Source: Nitrospirota bacterium (GTDB taxonomy: Bacteria > Nitrospirota > Nitrospiria > Nitrospirales > Nitrospiraceae). From it: a stretch of DNA of 13,101 nt. The DNA lies in the NCBI GenBank assembly GCA_005877535.1, contig VBOM01000192.1, positions 1 to 13,101 of the forward strand, read 5' to 3'. The notes beneath the pieces are model-generated. The model saw only the letters and a program-made list of their open reading frames with translations, ran no database searches and was not told the origin of the DNA. The position numbers and the translations under genes were made by a program. Shown piece by piece: positions 5,338-12,307 of this stretch (the stretch's first letter is position 1; each line of letters begins with the position of its first letter).

Positions 5338-6744
5338 TTACGATGCAGCCTGCTGTATGAGGGGCCTCTCCTCCAACTCCTCAAATCGCGCCGTGAAGTG
5401 GCGCAGCATCGGCGCCTCATAGGTCAAGGTGAGACCATGAATTCTCTCGCGCCGGTTGTACAGTTCGATGATCGATTCTGCGACATAGGTGATCTGCATG
5501 TTCGTATAGACCCGGCGCGGAATGGCCAACCGCACCATCTCGAGTTCCGGATGGATCGTTGGACCGGTTGCCGTAACTTTCTTGCCGAACATCACCGTGC
5601 CCATTTCGACTCCCCGGATTCCGTATTCCCGATAGAGGGCAACGGCCACCGATTGGGCGGGACATTGATCTTGGGGAATGTGTGGGAGAAATTCCTTCGC
5701 GTTGAGATACACGGCATGTCCCCCGATTGGTTTGAGGATAGGCACATCTGCTTCATCGAGCAACTCGCCCAGATACCGGACTTGTCCAACCCGGAAGCTG
5801 AGATAGTCTTCGTCCAGCACTTCGCGAAGCCCTCTGGCCATCGCTTCCAGATCGCGGCCGGCCAATCCGCCATAGGTTGGAAAGCCTTCGACCAGGATGA
5901 GCATGTTGGTAATGTCCTGCGCCCACTGATCATTATTCAGGCTGAGAAATCCCCCGATGTTTACCAGGCCATCCTTCTTGGCCGACATGGTGCAGCCATC
6001 GCCGTAGGTGAACAGCTCCCGTGCGATGTCGAGAAGCGACTTGCTCGCGTAAGCCGGCTCGCGCTCCTTAATGAAAAAGCAGTTCTCCGCGAAGCGGCAG
6101 GCGTCGAAGAAGAGGGGGATGCCATAGCGGTTCAGCAGCGCCCTGGTTTGCCGGATGTTGGCCATCGACACTGGTTGCCCGCCGCCGCTGTTGTTGGTGA
6201 TGGTCAGCATCACCAGCGGAATGCGATGCCGTCCGATGCGATTGATTGTCTCCTCCAACCGGACCAGGTCCATATTGCCCTTGAACGGCAAGTCGCAGTG
6301 CGGGTCATAGGCTTCTTTGATCACCACGTCCAGAGCCTGGGCTCCTTGATGCTCGACGTTGGCGCGCGTGGTATCGAAATGAATGTTGTTGGGAACACAC
6401 ATGCCTGGCTTCACCACAGTGGAGAACAAAAGATTTTCAGCCATGCGTCCTTGATGAGTGGGGATCACGTGCTTGTAGCCGAAAATGGACCGGACGGTTT
6501 CTTCGAGGTGGTAATAGTTCTTGCTGCCGGCATAGGACTCGTCCCCGAGCATCAAGCCTGCCCACTGATTATCGCTCATCGCAGAGGTGCCGCTGTCGGT
6601 GAGCAGATCCACATAGACGCTCTCGGCCGGCACCTGAAACAGGTTGTAGCCTGTCTCGCGCAGCAGGCGATCCCGCTCCTCGCGCGTGGTGCGACGGATC
6701 GGCTCCACCACTTTGATTTTGAACGGCTCAGAAGGGAATCTCAT
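5338..6744 (-). CDS. PLP-dependent tyrosine phenol-lyase/tryptophanase-family lyase
   Basis: The gene encodes 468 residues, full length for the family. These enzymes split an aromatic amino acid into pyruvate, ammonia and the free arene (phenol or indole). Family motifs include YVDLLTDSGTSAMSD (44-58), IPTHQGRMAEN (94-104), FFDACRFAEN (212-221), the PLP-lysine segment MSAKKDG (Lys257), EGFPTYGGLAGRD (286-298) and the tail LRHFTARF. The overall sequence is closer to tyrosine phenol-lyase as I remember it. At the specificity positions, however, it has Asp124, Val379, Met381 and His449 where TPL has Thr124, Met379, Arg381 and Phe448; Asp, Val and His match E. coli tryptophanase (Asp137, Val394, His463). 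I therefore favour tryptophanase-like or novel specificity over tyrosine. The ATG overlaps the stop of the upstream regulator gene (ATGA), with AAGAGG as ribosome binding site. Confidence 0.88.
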   Translation of the reverse strand: MRFPSEPFKIKVVEPIRRTTREERDRLLRETGYNLFQVPAESVYVDLLTDSGTSAMSDNQWAGLMLGDESYAGSKNYYHLEETVRSIFGYKHVIPTHQGRMAENLLFSTVVKPGMCVPNNIHFDTTRANVEHQGAQALDVVIKEAYDPHCDLPFKGNMDLVRLEETINRIGRHRIPLVMLTITNNSGGGQPVSMANIRQTRALLNRYGIPLFFDACRFAENCFFIKEREPAYASKSLLDIARELFTYGDGCTMSAKKDGLVNIGGFLSLNNDQWAQDITNMLILVEGFPTYGGLAGRDLEAMARGLREVLDEDYLSFRVGQVRYLGELLDEADVPILKPIGGHAVYLNAKEFLPHIPQDQCPAQSVAVALYREYGIRGVEMGTVMFGKKVTATGPTIHPELEMVRLAIPRRVYTNMQITYVAESIIELYNRRERIHGLTLTYEAPMLRHFTARFEELEERPLIQQAAS

Positions 6745-7703
6745 CGGACAGACCTCTTGACCCGCATTAATTCCATCGTGAAGGCCTGCAAGCCAGCGTA
6801 CTCGAAGACATACCGGGTCATGTCGAACAGCGGAGCCGGATTGAGATCGCGGATGAGATCCGGCTTCCAGGTGATCTGCAATTGGTTGATCATGGTGATG
6901 GATGTCGGCGTACCGACCACGCCGAGCTGGGCCTGGCCGTAGGATTGGGAGAAGATGAGAATTTCGCCGTCGAACATGGCGGCGTTCATGTCCGGCGCTG
7001 CTCCTTGCTTCTTGTAATCATCTTCGAAGCGCTGAAACGCAGGCGACCGAGCAAGCTCCTCGCGAAATGCATAGAAGACCTTGATTCCCACACGCCGCTG
7101 GTCGTCCATGACCTGAATGGCATCGGTCACAACAGACTCTTGCTGCAGTTGCTCCTGCGTCAGGACCAACAGACGCCGAATGATCACTCCCCGCTTGGCT
7201 GCTTCCTGATTGGCCAAGAGATAACTTGGATACAGGGCCTCACCTTTTTTCCAGATGTTCCACCGCTCCATAATCGCGTCGATGGACTGTTCAGCCGTCT
7301 GAACGAGCCGGACCGCCTCTGCGTTCGCCTCTGCCCCTTCATACGTCAAGGTCTGCGTCTCAAGCTGGCGCAGTTCCTGTCCGATCGCCTCGACCTTGCG
7401 CGGAATGTACTTGGGGCTCTTCGGGACATGCAGCATGACATCGACGGCCGTCAGCGCCAGGGTCCAGTATTCTTTGGCTGAGGACGGAGCCTTATCTTTT
7501 TGTGCAATCAGCAGGAGTTCTACTGGATTCTTGTCGAGGAGATTGGCGATCTTAATGCACAGTTCTGGTTTCGGGATCTTGAGCCCACGTCGCATCAGGT
7601 TGGCTTCTGGTTGGGCAATGCCAAGCTTTTTCGCCAGCGCATAATCACTGCTGAGATTGAACCGTTCCCTAATGGCCTCAAGATATGTTGAGATTTCTGA
7701 CAC
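6741..7703 (-). CDS. XRE-like HTH transcriptional regulator with large C-terminal domain
   Basis: The gene encodes 320 residues. It starts at GTG 7703 behind AGGAG (spacer about 6); its stop overlaps the lyase start by 4 bases. An N-terminal helix-turn-helix (about 17-40, SSDYALAKKLGIAQPEAN) resembles phage-type XRE domains. The remaining 250 residues are not a standard XRE partner. A helical linker (about 70-130) leads to an alpha/beta region with strands RGVIIRRLLVLT, VGIKVFYAF and AAMFDGEILIFS (about 167-265). This alternation is reminiscent of PLD/TrmB-type sensor domains, but no HKD motif is present, so it would bind a ligand rather than hydrolyse. Its position inside the minus operon suggests it controls the divergent operons, perhaps sensing an aromatic amino acid or product. 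The operator may be the inverted repeat at 8551-8573. Confidence 0.75.
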   Translation of the reverse strand: MSEISTYLEAIRERFNLSSDYALAKKLGIAQPEANLMRRGLKIPKPELCIKIANLLDKNPVELLLIAQKDKAPSSAKEYWTLALTAVDVMLHVPKSPKYIPRKVEAIGQELRQLETQTLTYEGAEANAEAVRLVQTAEQSIDAIMERWNIWKKGEALYPSYLLANQEAAKRGVIIRRLLVLTQEQLQQESVVTDAIQVMDDQRRVGIKVFYAFREELARSPAFQRFEDDYKKQGAAPDMNAAMFDGEILIFSQSYGQAQLGVVGTPTSITMINQLQITWKPDLIRDLNPAPLFDMTRYVFEYAGLQAFTMELMRVKRSVR

Positions 7704-7753
7704 GCCACGCTCCTGTCACAGGGAACCAAATCGTGTTTATGCTCGGGAAGATC

Positions 7754-8485
7754 TCATGCCGCGTGATGGTGGATTGCGTGAGGTTCGCGGTCAGGGGATC
7801 CTCGCCGTTCCAATCCCATCCAAAAGGCCTCAAGATAACCCAGGACGGCGTTGACTCCGCACCGAAAGTCATTCTTGTCCTGGTCGGACATGCCCGTATT
7901 GGTCGTACTCTGTACGGCGGCCACTGCATGCTCCATCGCTTCCTCATGGGTGGATTCGAGCTGTCGGTGAAATGTGAAATAGGTGATGTCCATGTGGGGG
8001 TAGCGACTTGTTTTCAGGGACGTGAGCCCAGGGATCAGGTGATCCCACATCGTGATCGCCATGTTCTCAAGACCAAAGGATGCGCCCAGAGCCTTGGCGT
8101 GGTTCCCGTCGCTGTACAGTTGTTCCATCCCCTCGATATAGGCTCTGGTCGAGGGGAGCATGGGGCGAGACATTGCCCAGTGCACCTCAATACCGATGGA
8201 TCGCAAGAAGTCTCGATAGAGGAGTTCGTGGCGCTGGTGGGTTTGCCCGTCGCCCAACTCGGAGTACAGGACCTTGGTCAGTTCATCGGCAACCTTCTCG
8301 TCCTCGGTATTCACGAGCTGAGACACCAGGATTTGAGGGAAAAACCGGGCAAAGTTATAGAACTCGGTTGCGAATTCCCCGAGGTCTGCATCGGTGAGGT
8401 CACCACTTCGGAAACGATCAAGGTATGAATTGTTGATGGCCCCGTGTCCGAGTACGATATTCCTCATCTCTTGAAAGAAGGTCAT
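7754..8485 (-). CDS. Haem-oxygenase-fold diiron protein (TenA/CADD-like)
   Basis: The gene encodes 243 residues. I chose the ATG at 8485 because GGAGG sits 5 bases upstream; the GTG two codons earlier overlaps that site. The order of acidic and histidine residues fits the heme-oxygenase-like diiron oxidase family: Glu76 and His83 (YSELGDGQTH), Glu140 (GLENMA), then His173, Glu177 and His180 (TFHRQLESTH). The spacings (7, 57, 33, 4, 3) nearly match the diiron ligands I recall for Chlamydia CADD (81, 88, 142, 174, 178, 181), an enzyme that makes p-aminobenzoate from its own tyrosine. Y21 and FYNFARFFP also recall that family. The lysine reported as the CADD amino donor aligns with Leu150 here, so the same chemistry is doubtful. 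It is the first gene of the minus operon, 50 bases before the regulator. It could be an oxygenase acting on an aromatic product of the lyase. Confidence 0.75.
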   Translation of the reverse strand: MTFFQEMRNIVLGHGAINNSYLDRFRSGDLTDADLGEFATEFYNFARFFPQILVSQLVNTEDEKVADELTKVLYSELGDGQTHQRHELLYRDFLRSIGIEVHWAMSRPMLPSTRAYIEGMEQLYSDGNHAKALGASFGLENMAITMWDHLIPGLTSLKTSRYPHMDITYFTFHRQLESTHEEAMEHAVAAVQSTTNTGMSDQDKNDFRCGVNAVLGYLEAFWMGLERRGSPDREPHAIHHHAA

Positions 8486-8550
8486 GGTCACCTCCGGATG
8501 TCATGCGGATTGACCTTTGAAAGTTAGGCGCGAGCACTCACGTTGACTGT

Positions 8551-8573
8551 TATGATATATATTTAATATCATA
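8551..8573. promoter_or_regulatory. Perfect inverted repeat, probable operator
   Basis: TATGATAT (8551-8558), 7 bases, ATATCATA (8566-8573). It covers the -10 box and nearly the whole spacer of the minus-strand promoter, the usual place for a repressor site. The HTH protein encoded in the same operon is the obvious candidate ligand, but this is inference. Confidence 0.5.
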
Positions 8574-8580
8574 TTATCAA
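8552..8580 (-). promoter_or_regulatory. Sigma-70-type promoter of the minus-strand operon
   Basis: On the minus strand, TTGATA (8580-8575), a 17-base spacer and TATCAT (8557-8552) each match five of six consensus bases. Transcription would begin near 8545, giving a leader of about 60 bases before the diiron-protein ATG at 8485. Confidence 0.65.
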
Positions 8581-8797
8581 TACTTGTTAAAAGTGGAATG
8601 ATTAATATGATCGGGCCAGACCTATTGCACGGTATTAATATTGCATTAACAGCTACTTATTGATATCACAAAGTAATGCAATTACTCTATTAGTTAATAT
8701 ATTTTATATGTTACAGTGGGGCTGTGTAGAAGTCTGAAACACCGAGGGGTGGACTGACACTCTGGTGAATTCCGTTCCGCGGAGAGGAGGTGTCACC

Positions 8798-9385
8798 ATG
8801 AATCAAGCGACAGGGATTGATCACATCACGCTCTGCGTGGAGAACCTCGATGCGGCGGAGTTTCTGTTCAACAAGATCCTCGGTTTTGAGGTGATCTGGT
8901 CGGCTCGGGATGTGGGCAGCGACAAGTCATCGATGGACACAGTCGTTGTGCAGCGGGGCAATGCGAAGATTGCACTCATGCAAGGCCGGGACAAAGTCAT
9001 GAAGTCGCAGATCAGTGAGTTTATCGAGAAGTACGGGCAGGGCGTGCAGCACTTCGCGTTAGAGGTTGATGACATCGACGCGGTCTGTCGCGAGTGGGAA
9101 GGGCACGGCGTGAAGTTCAGTGGACCGGTGAAAGAAGGGCGGGACGGATTCGGACCGCTCAAGCAACGCTTCACCTATCCGCTCTTTCCGGGGAGTGGGA
9201 TGTTCATTGAATTGACTCAACGGCGGTACGGGGACGAAAAGGCGAAGACTTTTGTCAGAAGTACGGTTGAATCGTTATACCAGGACATCGAACGCAACCA
9301 GGCCTCTGGTATCGAACGGACGATCTTTGATTACGACTCATCTCCGATCCCTATGGAAAAGAAGCCGCTGAAGCGGTCGTCATGA
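8798..9385 (+). CDS. Single-domain VOC dioxygenase-like protein, related to HPPD
   Basis: The gene encodes 195 residues. The ATG at 8798 is preceded by AGGAGG (8785-8790, spacer 7); an upstream in-frame start at 8765 has no such site. The protein begins IDHITLCV and contains GVQHFALEVDDI and GMFIELTQR, which supply a His9-His85-Glu138 metal triad typical of vicinal-oxygen-chelate dioxygenases. These motifs, and the following FVRSTVESLYQDIER, resemble the C-terminal catalytic half of 4-hydroxyphenylpyruvate dioxygenase, which is normally a two-domain protein of about 350 residues. Only one VOC domain is present, so this would have to act as a dimer or have a different substrate. It is the first gene of the plus operon, directly upstream of a homogentisate dioxygenase-like gene, which fits a role in 4-hydroxyphenylpyruvate or related aromatic metabolism. 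Confidence 0.8.
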   Translation: MNQATGIDHITLCVENLDAAEFLFNKILGFEVIWSARDVGSDKSSMDTVVVQRGNAKIALMQGRDKVMKSQISEFIEKYGQGVQHFALEVDDIDAVCREWEGHGVKFSGPVKEGRDGFGPLKQRFTYPLFPGSGMFIELTQRRYGDEKAKTFVRSTVESLYQDIERNQASGIERTIFDYDSSPIPMEKKPLKRSS

Positions 9386-9413
9386 GGAGAGTCTTGGTCT
9401 AGGGAGACGGGCC

Positions 9414-10523
9414 ATGTATCTCAACAAAAAAGGTAAAGTTCCCAATCAAGCCCACGTCGGGATTCCTGAAGGGTTCTGCGAGGAGGAACATGGGCGGGAT
9501 GGGTTTGCTGGGCCAGTCTCACATTTGTACCGAACGCATCCCCCGACCGGCTGGGTGAAGATCGAGGGGCCGCTGAAGCCGCGAGCTTTTGCCTGTGCCC
9601 AGCTCTCAATGAATGTGACGCCATCCATTGCCGCTCGACCAATTCTCATGATGCAGAGCCAGGATGCGAGTCTCTTCCTGTCGATCCTCACTGAGACGAT
9701 GGATCATTTCGTACGTAACGCGGATGGAGACGAAGCGTACTTCGTGCATCAGGGCACGGGGAGATTTGAAACGGACTACGGAACTCTGCCCTACGAGCCA
9801 GGCGATTACGTGGTAATCCCCAAAGGAACGACCTATCGAACCCACGTCGATGCCGGTCCTTCGCTCTTTCTCATCATTGAAACTGGGGAGCCGATCACGG
9901 TGCCGGATCGCGGACCACTCGGTCAGCATGCACTGTTCGACAAGGGGGTCCTAGTCGCGCCTGAGCTTGGCACGGTGGAATCAGCGGAGGTAAAAGGCCA
10001 GGAGTGGGAGGTCCACATCAAACGACAGGGGAGTTCGACTCGTGTGGTCTACCCCTTCTATCCGATGGACGTGGTCGGATGGAAGGGAGATCTGTGGGTC
10101 GCCAAGCTGAACGTGCGTGATTTCCGGCCGGTCACAAGTCCCCGCTACCATCTGCCGCCGAGCGTCCACGGAACATTCCGGGCCGGCGGATGTCTTATTT
10201 CCACCTTCGCGCCAAGGCCGTTGGAAAGCGATCCCGAGGCGTTGCGCGTCCCGTTTTACCATCAAAACACTGATTACGACGAAGTACTCTTTTATCATCA
10301 GGGAGACTTTTTCAGCCGCACGGGAATTCAACCAGGGATGCTGACATTGCACCCACAGGGCATCCATCACGGACCGCAGCCGCAAGCGGTGAGCGCCGCT
10401 AAAGGGAAGTCGTACACGAATGAAGTCGCGGTGATGGTCGAGTCCAAGACCCCCTTCACGGTGAGGCCGGAAATGGAAACGGTGGAGATCAAGGATTATG
10501 CGCTGAGTTGGAGTCGTCGATGA
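9414..10523 (+). CDS. Homogentisate 1,2-dioxygenase-like ring-cleavage cupin
   Basis: The gene encodes 369 residues. The ATG at 9414 follows AGGGAG about 9 bases upstream. The predicted role is Fe(II)-dependent cleavage of homogentisate, or a close analogue, to a maleylacetoacetate-type product in the cytoplasm. The protein has the double-cupin layout: the first cupin around DEAYFVHQGTG (106-116) with YEPGDYVVIPKGTTY, the second around YHQNTDYDEVLFYHQGDF (282-299) and TLHPQGIHHGP (311-321). His283, Glu290 and His319 occupy the iron-ligand positions of human HGD (His335, Glu341, His371). The segment YHLPPSVHGTF (245-255) matches the HQPPPVH region of bacterial HGOs. It is shorter than the 430-445-residue classical enzyme but similar to the compact bacterial type. 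Its stop overlaps the next start (ATGA), so translation of the two is likely coupled. Confidence 0.85.
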   Translation: MYLNKKGKVPNQAHVGIPEGFCEEEHGRDGFAGPVSHLYRTHPPTGWVKIEGPLKPRAFACAQLSMNVTPSIAARPILMMQSQDASLFLSILTETMDHFVRNADGDEAYFVHQGTGRFETDYGTLPYEPGDYVVIPKGTTYRTHVDAGPSLFLIIETGEPITVPDRGPLGQHALFDKGVLVAPELGTVESAEVKGQEWEVHIKRQGSSTRVVYPFYPMDVVGWKGDLWVAKLNVRDFRPVTSPRYHLPPSVHGTFRAGGCLISTFAPRPLESDPEALRVPFYHQNTDYDEVLFYHQGDFFSRTGIQPGMLTLHPQGIHHGPQPQAVSAAKGKSYTNEVAVMVESKTPFTVRPEMETVEIKDYALSWSRR

Positions 10524-11503
10524 AACTCGTCAGTTTCCAGATCACAACTTCTGTTGGCACCTTCATGAGAGTGGGCGCGATGCGTGGCCAGAGCGTTGTC
10601 GACGTGAATATGGCCTATGCTCGCTGGTTGGCTGACCAGCGTGAAACGCAACCGCAGCGCTTGGCCAATGCCCAGGTGCCGGCAGCCATGTTGGAGTTTC
10701 TCGAAGGGGGTCCGTCGACGCTGGCAGCGACTCGGCGGGCTCTCGACTATGCCGTCATGCTCGGTCCTACAAGCAAAGGCCCGGCAGGCGAAACGATTTT
10801 TTATCAGTCGGCCAACGTTCGGATTACCGCTCCTCTTCTCAATCCGTCTTCGCTGCGAGACTTTATCGCCTTCGAAGACCACATTGCCGCCACGTCGAAG
10901 AAGCGAGGGCAGCCGATTCCTCCGGAATGGTACAAAGCGCCGGTTTACTACAAGGGGAATCACCGGACCATTATTGGGCCGGACGAAGACCTGCCCTGGC
11001 CATTGGAAACCACGAAGTTGGACTATGAGTTGGAACTGGCCTGTGTCATTGGATGCAAGGGCCAAGACATCGACGAACGGGAGGCGCAGGACTACATCGC
11101 CGGCTATACAATCATGAACGACTTTAGCGCGCGCGATATCCAGTTTCAAGAGATGGCCTGCCGGTTGGGCCCGGCGAAAGGCAAAGATTTTGCGACGGCC
11201 TTAGGCCCTTGCCTGGTGACGCCAGATGAGATCGCAGACCTCGGCTCATTGACGATGATCGCCAGGGTGAACGGAGAGGAATGGTCGCGGGGACGGTTCG
11301 GGACGATCCACTGGTCCTTCCCGCAGATGATCGCGCATGTTTCTCGCGGCGAAATGATCTACCCGGGCGACGTATTCGGCTCAGGAACAGTAGGAGGGGG
11401 TTGCGGACTCGAAATGGATCGCTACCTAAAGCCGGGCGACATGGTGGAGCTAGAAATTCAGCCCATCGGGGTCCTGAGAACAAGGGTGGTTGGTACAACA
11501 TAA
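10520..11503 (+). CDS. Fumarylacetoacetate hydrolase-family protein
   Basis: The gene encodes 327 residues. I chose the ATG at 10520, which overlaps the stop of the preceding gene by 4 bases; a TTG four codons upstream is possible but less likely. The C-terminal FAH fold carries the expected metal-site residues: Asp114 and His121 in LRDFIAFEDHIAA, Glu170 and Glu172 in DYELELACVIG, Asp201 in IMNDFSARD, and Lys222 in AKGKDFATALGP. The GSGTVGGGCGLE segment (287-298) is also typical. The family hydrolyses C-C bonds of beta-diketo acids such as fumarylacetoacetate, or decarboxylates and isomerises related acids. Following HGO, it would give fumarate plus acetoacetate, or directly hydrolyse the maleyl product. 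No maleylacetoacetate isomerase gene is seen in the window. Confidence 0.9.
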   Translation: MKLVSFQITTSVGTFMRVGAMRGQSVVDVNMAYARWLADQRETQPQRLANAQVPAAMLEFLEGGPSTLAATRRALDYAVMLGPTSKGPAGETIFYQSANVRITAPLLNPSSLRDFIAFEDHIAATSKKRGQPIPPEWYKAPVYYKGNHRTIIGPDEDLPWPLETTKLDYELELACVIGCKGQDIDEREAQDYIAGYTIMNDFSARDIQFQEMACRLGPAKGKDFATALGPCLVTPDEIADLGSLTMIARVNGEEWSRGRFGTIHWSFPQMIAHVSRGEMIYPGDVFGSGTVGGGCGLEMDRYLKPGDMVELEIQPIGVLRTRVVGTT

Positions 11504-11522
11504 GAATTAAGAGGATGAGAAC

Positions 11523-12275
11523 ATGAATGTCATGACAGATGAGCAGGCTCTCGCCGAGTTGGTACATCGGCACCGCGAACTCTACGACGGACCGGCGATC
11601 GATGCCAAGCTGGAAGCGATCATTCGCGACGGCTTGCACACCGAACTTACCGGTTGGGATATCATGCGGGTCCTGCGGACCTCTCGGTCGATCTTCTTCG
11701 ACACCCATGTGGAAGTGGTATCAGGCCACCACACGGCGACCTATCTGCGATTCGAGTCCGTCGCGCGTTTTCCAAAGCTGATTAGGCTGTTGGCCCAGGA
11801 TATGGCCAAGTGGATCAGATGGACGTTTCACCAGGATCCGATAACCGGCATCGTCGCGACCACATCAGCCGCGGAGGTGCTCGCCGAAGGGATTGCGGAC
11901 GTACTCCACGACAAGACGCGATTGCGCGTGACGTTGACTCCCTATAGTTGCGAGACCGGACGGATCGGGACGGACATCAAGATCGGCGCGATCAAACCAG
12001 GCGAACACTTTGTGGCGCTCAACGATGTCACCACACGCGGGGTCTGTGTGAGCAAGCTCGGGAAAGTCATCACCGACAACGGAGGCCTGCTGGCCGGGAT
12101 GATGGTTTTCGCTCGTCGCGATAGTGGCCAGTTTCCCCTGATGGGAGACCTGATCGCACAACATCCCTTCTACTACACGACGGATCTCGATATGCCGCAG
12201 TGGGAGCCGGCGCAGTGCCCTCTGTGCCGGGTGAACAAGCCGTTACTGTCCTGGAGGGACATGCCAGAACTCTGA
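11523..12275 (+). CDS. Orotate phosphoribosyltransferase-like protein with C-terminal CxxC
   Basis: The gene encodes 250 residues. The ATG at 11523 has AAGAGGA upstream (spacer about 7). The central part looks like a type I PRTase Rossmann domain: VATTSAAEVLAEGIADVL (111-128), and the PRPP-loop position FVALNDVTTRGVCVSK (163-178). Canonical loops read hhDDhhTTG; here the first acid is Asn167 and an Arg interrupts the TG (Arg172-Gly173), so PRPP binding may be weak or lost. Cys232 and Cys235 (QCPLCRVNKPL) form a zinc-ribbon-like tail that I associate with some PyrE-like proteins. A pyrimidine biosynthesis role makes little sense inside an aromatic-degradation operon. A salvage, base-modifying or regulatory role is possible. 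It lies 19 bases after the FAH gene and 32 bases before the dehydrogenase gene. Confidence 0.65.
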   Translation: MNVMTDEQALAELVHRHRELYDGPAIDAKLEAIIRDGLHTELTGWDIMRVLRTSRSIFFDTHVEVVSGHHTATYLRFESVARFPKLIRLLAQDMAKWIRWTFHQDPITGIVATTSAAEVLAEGIADVLHDKTRLRVTLTPYSCETGRIGTDIKIGAIKPGEHFVALNDVTTRGVCVSKLGKVITDNGGLLAGMMVFARRDSGQFPLMGDLIAQHPFYYTTDLDMPQWEPAQCPLCRVNKPLLSWRDMPEL

Positions 12276-12307
12276 CGCACGTTCCACCCCTCTGCGAGGA
12301 GGAAGCC

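Larger units (their letters stand above)
8486..8797. promoter_or_regulatory. Divergent, AT-rich control region
   Basis: This 312-base region separates the two operons. About 8540-8720 is markedly AT-rich against a GC-rich background. It contains the minus-strand promoter and its overlapping inverted repeat, plus TTAATAT motifs at 8563, 8602, 8635 and 8694, an 8-base palindrome TGATATCA (8661-8668) and GTAAT-GCA-ATTAC (8673-8685). A weak plus-strand promoter candidate is TTGATA (8660-8665), 17 bases, TACTCT (8683-8688). No gene is seen. Confidence 0.6.

Noticed and set aside
5328..5420. 31-codon N-terminal extension of the acyl-CoA dehydrogenase
   Set aside because: It would overlap the lyase gene, is Arg-rich and lacks a ribosome binding site. 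The GTG at 5327 has GGGAG upstream and fits the 10-base intergenic gap.
5050..6942. 630-codon open frame on the plus strand
   Set aside because: It lies antisense to the lyase and acyl-CoA dehydrogenase genes, whose proteins are clearly recognisable. The plus-strand product shows no family motif and is a GC-driven shadow.
7685..8428. 247-codon open frame on the plus strand
   Set aside because: It is antisense to the diiron-protein gene, which has a ribosome binding site, a start and conserved metal ligands.
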